NCBI GenBank assembly: GCA_964617875.1
Contig: CAZUAI010000034.1
Coordinates: 1-53,183 of the forward strand
Source: CAZMVY01 sp964617875
GTDB taxonomy: Bacteria; Planctomycetota; Phycisphaerae; UBA1845; PWPN01
Length of the DNA: 53,183 bases
Reading direction: 5' to 3'
The translations under genes were made by a program, and so were the position numbers. The notes below the pieces were generated by a model that was given only the letters and a program-made list of their open reading frames with translations, had not been told where the DNA came from and ran no database searches. Shown one piece after another: positions 42,437-52,038 of this stretch (its first letter is position 1; each line of letters starts with the position of its first letter).

Positions 42437-43132
42437 GTGCGAATCCTCCTCCTGCTAAACGGGCTTCGCTTTTCCGACCCTCGAAACCCCCTCGCTGTTC
42501 CTAAACCACACATTCGCCGCGCCTTGAAAGGCGAAGCTCTGAGCCAACCTAGCTCATCGTCCACTATATTATCACACCCGCACGCCCTCCGCAAGCCCCT
42601 TTTTTCATTTCTCGAATCTTTTTTTGCGACAGCGTTCCGCGGAGCGGAGCAACATAACACGATAGCCTATGTCGCCGTCTGCCGGCCCCGGATGAAAGAC
42701 ACTCACTTGCCTCGACGGCATCCCCTGAAGATACCAGACACCCTACATCTGTAAATGTTGACGTGGCATGACGCCCATGCGTTGACGTCACCGCATCACC
42801 GTGCTACTGCACCAAACACAGCGACAGCAACACTTTGTTTCCAAATACGTATTCTCTTCGCACAAAAGGATGCTTTCCGATTGACTTCCGAAGCTGAATC
42901 GGTTATTGACAAATAGGGCTTGACGTAAGGTCTGCACGTGAAAACCCAGCGGGTGAGGAGAACGCGGCTGTCACCGATCCGCCTGAGCGGATCTCGAAGG
43001 TGAGAACGAAGCGCGAATGCGCGCGTAGTGCCAAAGATAGCTGCCGAGGTAGGTCTTTCCGGCTGGACTGAGCGGCCCCGGCCGCTCGCATGACGCAGAC
43101 AACGGTCCGACGTTCGGTCGTGGAGCAGGCGT
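42437..43132. other. Divergent intergenic region between PEP-CTERM and S8 protease genes
   Basis: This 696-bp region carries the PEP-CTERM promoter and a minor hairpin (42520-42533). On the protease side it has two perfect stems, GATCCGC (42976-42982) with GCGGATC (42987-42993), and GAGCGGCC (43070-43077) with GGCCGCTC (43080-43087). TTGACT (42881-42886) with TATTGA (42904-42909, 17 bp) is a weak promoter for the protease. No gene is seen. Confidence 0.5.
42566..42594 (-). promoter_or_regulatory. Promoter for the PEP-CTERM gene pair
   Basis: TTGCGG (42589-42594) and TAATAT (42566-42571) on the minus strand are 17 bp apart. The leader would be about 120 nt. Confidence 0.5.
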
Positions 43133-46100
43133 ATGTCAACCGCAAGCGTGAAGGCAACCTCTCTGGCCGCAATCTGCGTACTGCACTTGTTTGCAGGCAT
43201 GGTATTCGCGGATGACGGCGAGGCGTCGCTCGCTGATCAACAGCGACAGCACGCAAGCACCCCGGCCGACACCAGTGAGGTCCTCGTCTGGCTCAATCCC
43301 GGTGCCGATGTTGAACGTTTTGCCCGCGAACACGGACTGGCCGTCCGGCACGCGCTGCGAAGCGACCCGAATGCGTATGTATTGATCGCCCCCTCGGCAC
43401 CGGCAGCGAAAGCATGGATGCATCGCGTCCGAGGCGCAGATGCCCGCATCCGTGCCTGCTACGTCAACCAGCGTACCTGCAACGTCCGCCTCGGGTTCGT
43501 GCCAAACGACCCGTACTTTCACAAGGATACACCGTCGCCGGGCTGGCCCGGGCAGTGGCATCTGCTTAACGAGTTCACGCCGGGCCTCGACGCACGCGTC
43601 CAGGGTGCCTGGAACCGCGACGCCACAGGCTCCGGCGTCACGATCGGCTTGGTGGACGACTGCCTTGAGACGACACATCCCGATCTCGCATCGAACTATG
43701 TTGCGGCCGACAGCTGGGACTTCGGTGACAACGACGCCAATCCCGATCCCGTCTACGCCGACGATCAGCACGGCGTCGCCACAGCCGGTGTCGCCGCGGC
43801 CCGAGGCGGAAACAGCATCGGCGTAACCGGCGCCGCTCCCCACGCCGGCCTGGCGGGGCTCCGGATCGACTTCTACCGCCAGACCACACAGATGTTTGTG
43901 GATGCCACCCTCTACCACAGCAGCGGCACGAACACGAACATCAAGATCAAGAACCACAGCTACGGCGTGAGCTACCCGTACATCGCCGCCAGCGCCGAGG
44001 TGAGCGCGCTGGCAACGTCCGCGGCGGCGGGCACCATCCACTGCCTCGCGGCCGGCAACGACCGCAATGCGGCCGGACAGGACTGCAACACCAAAGATCT
44101 TCAACGCAGCCCGCACGGCATCACCGTCGCCGCCCTCGGAAGCGACGGGAAATATGCCACGTACAGCTGCTTCGGCGCCTGCGTCTTCGCCACGGCGCCC
44201 TCCGGCTCCACAACCAGTCCGATTCGCATTACGACCACGGACCGCACGGGCGAGAACTACGGCTACAACGGAGTGGCCGACTTGTTCCCGGACCCCGATT
44301 ACACCAGCCGACTCGGGGGCACATCCGCGGCGGCCCCGGTCGTGGCCGGTGTGCTGGCCCTGGTCAAGCAGGTCCAGCCGGCCCTGAACGGACGCTTCGC
44401 CAAGCACCTGCTCGCGCGGACATGCAACGTGGTGGACGCAGGCGACACCACCTACACCAGCGACGGGGGCTGGAGGACCAACGCGGCCGGCTTCACCTTC
44501 AACCAGAACTACGGGTTCGGCCTTGTCGATGCTGACGAGATGACCCAGATCGCCCCACTCTACGCGGGTGTCACGCCGCTGACGACGGCCACGACCGGCG
44601 CCGTGACCGTCAACACGGCGATTCCCGACAACAACTCCGACGGGGTCGTGCGAACGTTCAACATCAGCGCCAGCACGGCCCTTGAGGAAGTCCTGGTCTG
44701 GCTGAACATCAGCCACGGGAACCACGGACAACTCGAGGCGCGGCTGACCTCGCCGAGCGGCACGACCAGCCGCCTCATCTGCAAGAACGCCAAGGACACC
44801 GACGCCAATATCAACTGGACCTACTGCACGAACGCCTTCTGGGGCGAAAACCCGCACGGAACCTGGACGCTAAAGGTGGAGGACACTGCCGCCGGCACGA
44901 CCGGCACGTGGTATGCGTACGACGTCACCGCCCGCATGGGATCGCTCGAATCCGCAGTCGCCCCGGAAATCACGCAACAGCCCGCCGAGCAGAAGGTCGC
45001 CGTCGATGCCACCGCCACGTTCACCGTGCAGGCCACCGGCGCCAGCCCCCTGCAATACCGATGGCAGAAGAACCAGACCAACCTTTACGACGGCGGCAAG
45101 ATCTCCGGGGCCGCAACCCCGACCCTGCAGGTCACCAACTGCACCGCCGCCGAGATCGGCAGCTACCGATGCGTCGTCACCAACGCCTACGGAAGCACAA
45201 CCTCCACCCCGGCCACGCTGACCGTCGCCCTCGTCTACATGGTCGAAAGTCGCTCGGGCGGCCAGAACTATGACCGTTACGTGGAGTATGCCCAGGGGCA
45301 GCTCGGTGACAGCACCGCCAAGAGCACCGCACCGGGCACCACCGCTGGCATCGGCAGCCGGTACGGAAGCCTCAATCTCGAGGTGGCCAAGCTCAAATGG
45401 GCCCGCTATAGCTACACGGCCGAGGCCACCGGTCTCTACGAGATCTTCGCCACCTGGCCATCATCCTCGAACGCCGGCAACCACGTCGAGTACATCGTCA
45501 CCCACGCCGGCGGCTCGACCAGCGTCCTGGTCGACCAGAACAACGGCAGCAACCCCGCCGGAGCGAACCAGTGGAACTCGCTCGGCCAGTACAACCTAAC
45601 CGGCGGGACCACCTACACCATCACCCAAACCAACCAGAACTACCCCGACCCCGGCTTTGTGTTCCGCGCCGACGCCGTCAAATGGACGCTCCTAAACGCC
45701 GCCGGCGGGCCGACGATCACCCAGCAGCCCCAGCCGCAGAACCTTTGCGAGGGCAACACGGCGACCTTTTCGGTCACTGCCACCGGCCAGGGCACCATCA
45801 CGTACCAATGGCAGAAAAACGGCGGCAACCTCAGCAACGGCGGCCGGATCTCCGGCGCCGACGCCGCTACCCTGCAGATCACCACGATCGACAGCAGCGA
45901 CGTCGGTTCGTACCGATGCGTGCTGACCGACGCGAACGGCACAAACCGATCAAACCTGGCCGCCCTGACGCTCAGCCCGACCATCGTGACAAAGCACCCC
46001 GCCGACCAGGCCGTACCGCTCGGCAGCGGAGTCGCCCTCTTCACGGTTGAGGCCACCGGCAAGGGAACACTCACCTATCAGTGGCAGCGGAACCAGCAGA

Positions 46101-47209
46101 ACCTGACCAATGGCGGCCGGATCTCCGGCGCGACGACCCGCACGCTCACCATCTCCAATTGCGATTTCACCGACGCCGGCAGTTACCGCTGTCTCGTTAC
46201 CGGCACGTGCGGAAGCGCGAACTCCGACGACGCCGACCTCACCGTCACCACCGGCGCCCTGATGTTCATCGTCGAAAGCCGCGCCGGCGGGCAGAACCGC
46301 GACCGCTACTCCGAGTTCGCCGCACTCTCCGACAGCACCGCCAAGTCAACCGCCACGGCGACAACGCCCGGAATCGGCAGCCGCTTCGGCAGCATGGACC
46401 GTGCAGCCTCCGGCATCAAGCGATCCATCTTCAGCTATACCGCGCCCGCCACGGGCACCTACGAAATCTATGTCACCTGGCCCGCCTCCGTCAACGCGAG
46501 CGAGCAGGTCGAGCACCTGATCACGAACGCCGGTGGCACCGCCAGTGTCTTGATGGACCAGGACAGTACCTCCAACCCAACCGGGGCCAACCGCTGGAAC
46601 TCACTCGGCCAGTACACGCTCAACGGCGGCACGACCTACACCGTCACGCAGACGAATGAGAACTACCCGGATCCCGGCGAGATCTTCCGGGCCGACGCCG
46701 TCAAGTGGGAGTACCGACCGCCGGCGGCGCCGACGGTGACGCAGCACCCAACCGCCCGCGAGGTGTGCAACGGCGGCACGGCCGTCTTTGCGGTCACGGC
46801 CTCCGGCCAGGGCACGCTCGTTTACTGGTGGCAGAAGAACGGCGAGAGCCTCTCCGACGCCGGATCCTATTCGGGCACGCGGACGGCGACGCTCACCATC
46901 TCGCCGGCGACCGCCGCCGAGGCAGGTTTGTACCGCTGCCTGGTCGCCAACGCCGGCGGCACCGTGTACTCGAACGCCGCAGCCCTCACGCTGAAACCAA
47001 CCGTCGGCGCGGACTTTGATGCTGATTGCGACGTGGATCTGATGGACTTCGCAGCCTTCCAGTCCTGTTTCAACGGGCCCAACAACCCCGCCGCCCCCGA
47101 ATGCCCTGCCGACGCCGACCTTGACAACGACGCCGACGTGGACCTGATGGATTTCGCCGCCTTCCAGAACTGCTTCAACGGACCGAACCGGCCCGCGGCA
47201 TGCCAGTAG
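43133..47209 (+). CDS. Large S8 protease with Ig-like, golvesin-like and dockerin-like modules
   Basis: This 1358-residue exported protein has a signal peptide (LAAICVLHLFAGMVFADD). The kexin-like S8 domain has catalytic D175 (GLVDDCLET), H213 (DQHGVATAGVAAARGGN), N309 and S398 (GGTSAAAPVVAGV), and a P domain follows (NAFWGENPHGTWTLKVED). Then come Ig-like 1 (about 610-690), golvesin-like 1 (MVESRSGGQNYDRYVEYAQG, about 705-860), Ig-like 2 and 3 (865-1040), golvesin-like 2 (IVESRAGGQNRDRYSEFAAL, 1043-1190), Ig-like 4, and two dockerin-like loops (DFDADCDVDLMDF, DLDNDADVDLMDF) ending CFNGPN. The catalytic half is paralogous to 28572-30893. The ATG has only a weak GCAGG upstream. Confidence 0.92.
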   Translation: MSTASVKATSLAAICVLHLFAGMVFADDGEASLADQQRQHASTPADTSEVLVWLNPGADVERFAREHGLAVRHALRSDPNAYVLIAPSAPAAKAWMHRVRGADARIRACYVNQRTCNVRLGFVPNDPYFHKDTPSPGWPGQWHLLNEFTPGLDARVQGAWNRDATGSGVTIGLVDDCLETTHPDLASNYVAADSWDFGDNDANPDPVYADDQHGVATAGVAAARGGNSIGVTGAAPHAGLAGLRIDFYRQTTQMFVDATLYHSSGTNTNIKIKNHSYGVSYPYIAASAEVSALATSAAAGTIHCLAAGNDRNAAGQDCNTKDLQRSPHGITVAALGSDGKYATYSCFGACVFATAPSGSTTSPIRITTTDRTGENYGYNGVADLFPDPDYTSRLGGTSAAAPVVAGVLALVKQVQPALNGRFAKHLLARTCNVVDAGDTTYTSDGGWRTNAAGFTFNQNYGFGLVDADEMTQIAPLYAGVTPLTTATTGAVTVNTAIPDNNSDGVVRTFNISASTALEEVLVWLNISHGNHGQLEARLTSPSGTTSRLICKNAKDTDANINWTYCTNAFWGENPHGTWTLKVEDTAAGTTGTWYAYDVTARMGSLESAVAPEITQQPAEQKVAVDATATFTVQATGASPLQYRWQKNQTNLYDGGKISGAATPTLQVTNCTAAEIGSYRCVVTNAYGSTTSTPATLTVALVYMVESRSGGQNYDRYVEYAQGQLGDSTAKSTAPGTTAGIGSRYGSLNLEVAKLKWARYSYTAEATGLYEIFATWPSSSNAGNHVEYIVTHAGGSTSVLVDQNNGSNPAGANQWNSLGQYNLTGGTTYTITQTNQNYPDPGFVFRADAVKWTLLNAAGGPTITQQPQPQNLCEGNTATFSVTATGQGTITYQWQKNGGNLSNGGRISGADAATLQITTIDSSDVGSYRCVLTDANGTNRSNLAALTLSPTIVTKHPADQAVPLGSGVALFTVEATGKGTLTYQWQRNQQNLTNGGRISGATTRTLTISNCDFTDAGSYRCLVTGTCGSANSDDADLTVTTGALMFIVESRAGGQNRDRYSEFAALSDSTAKSTATATTPGIGSRFGSMDRAASGIKRSIFSYTAPATGTYEIYVTWPASVNASEQVEHLITNAGGTASVLMDQDSTSNPTGANRWNSLGQYTLNGGTTYTVTQTNENYPDPGEIFRADAVKWEYRPPAAPTVTQHPTAREVCNGGTAVFAVTASGQGTLVYWWQKNGESLSDAGSYSGTRTATLTISPATAAEAGLYRCLVANAGGTVYSNAAALTLKPTVGADFDADCDVDLMDFAAFQSCFNGPNNPAAPECPADADLDNDADVDLMDFAAFQNCFNGPNRPAACQ

Positions 47210-47586
47210 TCGCTACCCCCGGGCCCTTACGGACGCCGACGGCTACGGGAGTGGAGCTGTTGCTCTACGCTTGTTCCTACAAAGCTGAGCGTCTAAGGAA
47301 CAGGTTGCGAACTAGGCGTTCTGTCTTGAATCGCCAAGCTCCCGCACGCACCGACTTCGCATTCAGACGCGTCTGGACGATAAGGACGATCTGCATGTAA
47401 GATATTGCGACACAATGCTTTATAGTCATCCTAGCCGTTTGATGCCTTCCGTGTTCACCCTGCTGCGAGCATAGCTTTTCATAACCTCTGCGGCCTTGAC
47501 AATGCAGCGGTAACCCGCTATTAAATACGTTTGGCGGGCTGGATAGAAAGAACATCTTATCTTGGCGCTGCTGGCAGGTTGTCCTC
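47210..47586. other. Intergenic region upstream of the GntR-LacI regulator
   Basis: This 377-bp, relatively AT-rich region contains the regulator's promoter at 47496-47524. No gene or clear terminator is seen. Confidence 0.5.
47496..47524 (+). promoter_or_regulatory. Promoter of the regulator gene with inverted repeat in the spacer
   Basis: A perfect TTGACA (47496-47501) and TATTAA (47519-47524) are 17 bp apart. Inside the spacer AGCGG (47506-47510) and CCGCT (47515-47519) form an inverted repeat, a good position for a repressor operator and possibly an autoregulatory one. Confidence 0.6.
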
Positions 47587-48738
47587 ATGTTGGTCGCAAG
47601 AGATCAGAGACTGGAGGCAGTCCCAAAGCACGAACTCGTGTTTCACGCCGTCGCTTCGGCCATTCGCTCGAGAGAGCTGGCACCCGGCGACAGGCTGCCG
47701 GACGAAGCCGAGCTGGCCAGGCGTCATGGCGTGAGCCGCAACTCGGTTCGACGCGCCTTGTTGCGCCTTCGCAAGGAGGGGGCTATCGAAACGCGGCGCG
47801 GCAGCGGCAGCTATGTTGCGTCGCGGAGCGGTTCCCGTGCGACGGCGGATCGCGACATGGCCGTCGTTGTTCGCTACGTACCGGGGTCTACGGCCAGCCT
47901 CATCGGGCACGCGACCGGTCCCTGGTGGTCGCTGCTTCGCGACGGATTGATGTGCGGGGCCGCGCAACACGGGCTGCAATTGGTGGATGAACCCTGCGCC
48001 TTCCGGGCCGGTCGCGGGGCCTCCGCGGTGCCTGCGGAGCGATTAGCCGGGTTCCTGGTCGTCGCCTTCGGGCAGGACAATCCGGCGGCCTTGATTGCCG
48101 ACTTGCCGCCGGGCGCCCCCAGATTGCTGGTCAACCGCCCGTCAGCCGACCCCGCCGTCAGCTCCCTCACCATCGACCGGGAGTTGGGGGCTTACCGCGC
48201 CACGAGCTTTCTGCTGAAACTCGGGCACCGGCGGATTGGGATTGACGTACGAGACGACGACGATCCGCCGTCCCGCGACCGTCTTCGGGGATACCTTCGT
48301 GCATTTGAGGCGGCCAGCCTGCCCGTGGACGACGCGATGATCTTCGAAGGCGTCAGCGGCCCGTCGTACCTCGAATGGCCTAAGCGACTGCACGAGTTCC
48401 TCCAGGGATTGCATCGGCCGACCGCTCTGCTGATCCACCATGCCAACCGGGTGCTGCACATCATGGAGGTCCTCCAGTCCCGTGGCATTCAGGTGCCGCA
48501 GGATCTTTCGCTGATTGTGATCGATGACGACCCGGCGCTGGCGCAAATGACACCACCGCTGTCGGCAATCCGCGATCCGTACTTCGAGATGGGTAGACGG
48601 GCCATCACGATGCTCCTGACCGCCGGGAAAGCAGGCCACGAGAATCAACACCTGGCCCTGGAACCCGAGTTGGTCATGCGGGAATCGGTGCTTCCTCTTG
48701 ATCCGGAGGACAGAGACAGGCGAGTAGCCGTTGGATAG
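47587..48738 (+). CDS. GntR-type HTH fused to LacI-type effector domain
   Basis: The 383-residue protein has a GntR winged helix (FHAVASAIRSRELAPGDRLP and DEAELARRHGVSRNSVRRAL, residues 19-58). This is followed by a LacI/periplasmic-binding-like effector domain with SSLTIDRELGAYRATSFLLK, LGHRRIGIDVRDDDDPP, HRPTALLIHHANRVLHIMEV and SLIVIDDDPALAQMTPPLSA. This AraR-like fusion typically represses sugar genes and responds to a sugar. ATG 47587 lies 63 bp after the -10 box. The next gene on the same strand is the HAF-repeat protein; regulation of it or of the other dockerin genes is possible but unproven. Confidence 0.9.
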   Translation: MLVARDQRLEAVPKHELVFHAVASAIRSRELAPGDRLPDEAELARRHGVSRNSVRRALLRLRKEGAIETRRGSGSYVASRSGSRATADRDMAVVVRYVPGSTASLIGHATGPWWSLLRDGLMCGAAQHGLQLVDEPCAFRAGRGASAVPAERLAGFLVVAFGQDNPAALIADLPPGAPRLLVNRPSADPAVSSLTIDRELGAYRATSFLLKLGHRRIGIDVRDDDDPPSRDRLRGYLRAFEAASLPVDDAMIFEGVSGPSYLEWPKRLHEFLQGLHRPTALLIHHANRVLHIMEVLQSRGIQVPQDLSLIVIDDDPALAQMTPPLSAIRDPYFEMGRRAITMLLTAGKAGHENQHLALEPELVMRESVLPLDPEDRDRRVAVG

Positions 48739-48917
48739 TGCCGCCGAGGGCGACATCGAACGACGCGACGCAAAGCCCTTGGTGTGCAAAATACGGTGGT
48801 AGTCACGAGGGCCGCAGCGTCCTGTGGCACGTTGCGATCCTGCCGGAAGTCGTTTGATCGTGAAGCGGACCGGAAGGCGTGGGCTGTCCGAGCGGCCCGT
48901 AGCGGAAGGAGCAGGTC

Positions 48918-51900
48918 ATGAACGGACGTAACAGTGTTGTGGCGGCGTTGGCGTCGGTCGTCCCGTTTGCCGTGGTTGCAGCGGCGCAGGCGGCCACCTT
49001 CACCGGCGTGGGGTTTCTCGATCCGTCGGGCACCTACAAGTACAGCCGGATCTTCGCCATCTCGCCCGACGGCACGATCGCCGTCGGCGACAGCAAGAAC
49101 AGCGCCGGGCACCTCGAGGCATTCATGTACAACATTACCACGGGCGTGAAGACCGGGCTGGGCTTCCCCCCCGATGCCGATCCGAACTACAGCACTGCCG
49201 TCGGCGTCGGTATCACCAGCACCGGCGTTATCAAGATCGCCGTGAACTGCAAGGTCACGCTCGGCGGCACCTACGACCAGGCATACATATGGTCCAGCGA
49301 TCTCAACGGCGGAGCCGGCGGGTACACGGACGACTTTATCCTCATCCCGGGCGGATTCAATTCGACGGCAACTGCGCTCACCGTACAGCTGGATGACGAG
49401 GTAATGGTCAGCGGTATCGCCGACGACGCCGGCCTGAACGTTCAGGGCTTCCGCTATCGCGACGGCAAGGGCGTGCCGGAGCAGCGGTCGATGCTGTCCC
49501 TCGGCAAGCCGCCGACGAGCGCGTATCCGAACTACGCCTACGGCGTTTCCGTATTCGGCGATTGCGGCGGCTATGACATGAATTGCCAGCTCGGAGGAGG
49601 CAACCATCGCGCCTGCTGGAGCTGGGAACCGATCGGCAATGGCGTATATACCTGGCTCGACACGCTCGAGGGCCCCCCCAGGAACGACAATGAGGCCTGG
49701 ACGCGGGCTCGCCTCTCGCTGGATGGGCTCCATGTCGTCGGGATCAGTTCTTCCACCGTCGTCAGCACGCCCAATGGCCCCGACTATCCGGCATTCCGGC
49801 AGGTTTCGCCAACCGCGGTCGAAAGCCTTGGCGTACTCGCCGGGCAGACGCCGGCCCACTACTGGGCCGAGGCGTATGCGACCAACGCCTACGGAAACGT
49901 CGTCGTCGGCTACAGCATGGAAAACCCGAACTCCTCGCGGCGCTTCTTCTGGTGGACGACCGCGACGGGCGGCATGCAGGAGTTCTCCACAGTGATCGGC
50001 GGGATGCCCGCAGGCTGGACGCTCGGCATCCCCTTCCACGACTGGAACGACTATGACATCGCGGCGATTTCGCAATCCGGATCGACTGTCGGCGGATGGT
50101 CGCCGCACAACGGAAACTGCGAAGGCTGGATTGTGCAGGGGCTGCCCGTCCCGCCGGCCCCGCCACCGGCAATCGCGCAGCCGCCCAATGACACGCAGTG
50201 GATCGCCGGCAACCCGTACACAAAGAACCTGAGCCTGACCGCCGGCCGGCTCCCGCTCCCGGGCTGGTCGATCACGGGACCGTCGGGCATAGGCATTGCC
50301 CCGGACGGCAAGGGCGCCGTGGTCAGCGGATGGACACCGCTGGCGGCCGATGTCGGCACGACCGTCACGCTCCAGGCGACGGCCACGAGCGCGACCGGTT
50401 CGGACACCCGGTCGTGGACCGTCACCGTGGTCAAGCCGCCGGCGCCGCGGATCCAGGCGCAGCTCCTTGCCGGCGCCACGACGATCGCGGTGGACAGAAT
50501 CCTCTCGTACGCAACCGAGGTCGCGGTCTACAAGAACGGCGTGAAGACGTATACGAAGACGTTCCCCGGCACCGAAACGCCCGCCGGCGTCACGTTCGAC
50601 AGCAGCGATGGCGTAACCCCGCTCGTGCTGAACGACTATTACGAGGTGACGCAAACGACCGGCGGCGCGGAGAGCAACAAGAGCTACCCGTGGCGGATGG
50701 TGTTGCCGACGACGCTGAGCTTTGCGGACGGTTTCGAGACCGGCGCGGGAGGACCGGGAACGTGGCCCAAATGGTGGCTGCGGAGCGAACAGACGATCAG
50801 CACCGCTCAGCCGCACGCAGGAAGCTACTCGGTCTTCGAGGACGTCACCAGCGCAACCCAGTCGAACGGCAACAACTTCGCCGACCTGACCGCCACCCGA
50901 CCCGATGATTCCTATTACTATCCGGTGGTCATGGAGTTCTGGATGTACGAGACCGTTCGACCCGGCGTTGGCAGCCGCCACCGTTGCGGCCTCTATCAGT
51001 ATTCCTTCGGCGGCTGGGAGCCCGGCATCGCGGGCGGGGCGACGGGTCTCCAGTGGATTCTCGAGCTTGGCACGTTCCCCGGCAATGACAACACCAAATA
51101 CCAGTGTCGCGTCGTGAAGAACGGCACCGGAGGGCCGGGCGCGTCAACCCCCGCGGGCGCCTACCCCAACCTGGCCGACCCGCTCGCCCCGGCGAGAACG
51201 ACGGGCTGGCACAAGTTCAGCATCGTCGCCGGCGACAACATGGCCTGGTGGTACGTCGATGGCCGGCGTGGCCTGAAGCTCAACGACGTCTCCACGCGCA
51301 GCCTCAACGCCGTCCGCGTCGGCAACGAGACCGGCTCGCCCGACTACGACGCCGGCATCCCCGGATCGGGCGACGCGTACTACGACGATGTGTCCGTCTT
51401 CATCATGCACCAGCATGAGCCGACGTTGACGCTGACGAACATCGTCGGCAGCGTCGGGCAGGCGATCACGCCGACCAACGAAATCGCCAGCGACGTGGAC
51501 ACGCCGGACACGCTGGCGCTCCAGGTGACCGGCACGCTTCCGGCCGGGCTTACGGCCACGCTCAACGGGGTGCCAGTGACGCTCCCGATGGCCGCGCCGC
51601 AGGAGTTCCCCGCCAGTATCTCGGCCGGGCCGGTCGCCACGCTGGCGATCAGTGGCACGCCGGCATCAGGCTCTGAAGGCGTATACACGCTGGACTTTAC
51701 GGCAACCGACGACCTCGTGAAGGCCTGGCGGGGTACGGCCACGGGCTCGATGACAATCACCATCGCCGCGGGCTGCAACACGCCGCCGCAGGACACGGAC
51801 GGCGACGGCGACGTGGACCTGGGGGACTTCAGCGCCTTTGCGGCGTGCTTCAACGGACCGAACCGGCCATGGCCGGGATCGCCCATTCCCGACAAAGATT

Positions 51901-52007
51901 GCCGGTGTGTGGACGGTGACGGCGACATGGACGTGGATCTGGAGGATTTTGCGAGGTTCACCGCCTGCTTCAACGGCCCGAATCGCAGGCCGGCGTGCCT
52001 CCCGTAG
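48918..52007 (+). CDS. HAF-repeat secreted protein with LamG-like and dockerin-like domains
   Basis: The 1029-residue protein has a signal peptide (VVAALASVVPFAVVAAAQAA) and an N-terminal beta-propeller-like region with HAF-type blades (AFRQVSPTAVESLGVLAGQT, then NAYGNVVVGYS). An Ig/cadherin-like stretch follows (AQPPNDTQWIAGNPYTKN). The next block (LSFADGFETGAGGPGTWPKW, VMEFWMYETVRPG, WHKFSIVAGDNMAWWYVDG) is LamG/concanavalin-like. It ends with two calcium-loop units (DTDGDGDVDLGDF and DGDGDMDVDLEDF) plus CFNGPN. GGAAGGA precedes ATG 48918. It shares its tail with four other proteins and is probably a surface adhesin or glycan-binding protein; no catalytic residues are seen. Confidence 0.85.
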   Translation: MNGRNSVVAALASVVPFAVVAAAQAATFTGVGFLDPSGTYKYSRIFAISPDGTIAVGDSKNSAGHLEAFMYNITTGVKTGLGFPPDADPNYSTAVGVGITSTGVIKIAVNCKVTLGGTYDQAYIWSSDLNGGAGGYTDDFILIPGGFNSTATALTVQLDDEVMVSGIADDAGLNVQGFRYRDGKGVPEQRSMLSLGKPPTSAYPNYAYGVSVFGDCGGYDMNCQLGGGNHRACWSWEPIGNGVYTWLDTLEGPPRNDNEAWTRARLSLDGLHVVGISSSTVVSTPNGPDYPAFRQVSPTAVESLGVLAGQTPAHYWAEAYATNAYGNVVVGYSMENPNSSRRFFWWTTATGGMQEFSTVIGGMPAGWTLGIPFHDWNDYDIAAISQSGSTVGGWSPHNGNCEGWIVQGLPVPPAPPPAIAQPPNDTQWIAGNPYTKNLSLTAGRLPLPGWSITGPSGIGIAPDGKGAVVSGWTPLAADVGTTVTLQATATSATGSDTRSWTVTVVKPPAPRIQAQLLAGATTIAVDRILSYATEVAVYKNGVKTYTKTFPGTETPAGVTFDSSDGVTPLVLNDYYEVTQTTGGAESNKSYPWRMVLPTTLSFADGFETGAGGPGTWPKWWLRSEQTISTAQPHAGSYSVFEDVTSATQSNGNNFADLTATRPDDSYYYPVVMEFWMYETVRPGVGSRHRCGLYQYSFGGWEPGIAGGATGLQWILELGTFPGNDNTKYQCRVVKNGTGGPGASTPAGAYPNLADPLAPARTTGWHKFSIVAGDNMAWWYVDGRRGLKLNDVSTRSLNAVRVGNETGSPDYDAGIPGSGDAYYDDVSVFIMHQHEPTLTLTNIVGSVGQAITPTNEIASDVDTPDTLALQVTGTLPAGLTATLNGVPVTLPMAAPQEFPASISAGPVATLAISGTPASGSEGVYTLDFTATDDLVKAWRGTATGSMTITIAAGCNTPPQDTDGDGDVDLGDFSAFAACFNGPNRPWPGSPIPDKDCRCVDGDGDMDVDLEDFARFTACFNGPNRRPACLP

Positions 52008-52018
52008 GGGGCGCGTCT

Positions 52019-52038
52019 CCCCCCCGCTTGCGGGGGGG
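52019..52038 (+). terminator. Very GC-rich hairpin after the HAF-repeat gene
   Basis: CCCCCCCGC (52019-52027) pairs with GCGGGGGGG (52030-52038) with a two-base loop, 12 bp after the stop codon. No T tract follows, but the nine-pair stem is strong. Confidence 0.5.

Noticed and set aside
42796..43200. 134-codon minus-strand frame overlapping the start of the large S8 protease
   Set aside because: It has no ribosome binding site or recognisable domain, is Arg-rich, and overlaps the clear signal peptide coding region on the other strand.
48815..48840. Sigma-54-like TGGCAC...TTGC before the HAF gene
   Set aside because: The two elements are only one base apart, giving the wrong GG-to-GC spacing for a -24/-12 promoter.
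48645..50981. 778-codon minus-strand frame across the regulator end and HAF gene
   Set aside because: Antisense shadow; the plus strand has a signal peptide, HAF blades and a ribosome binding site.
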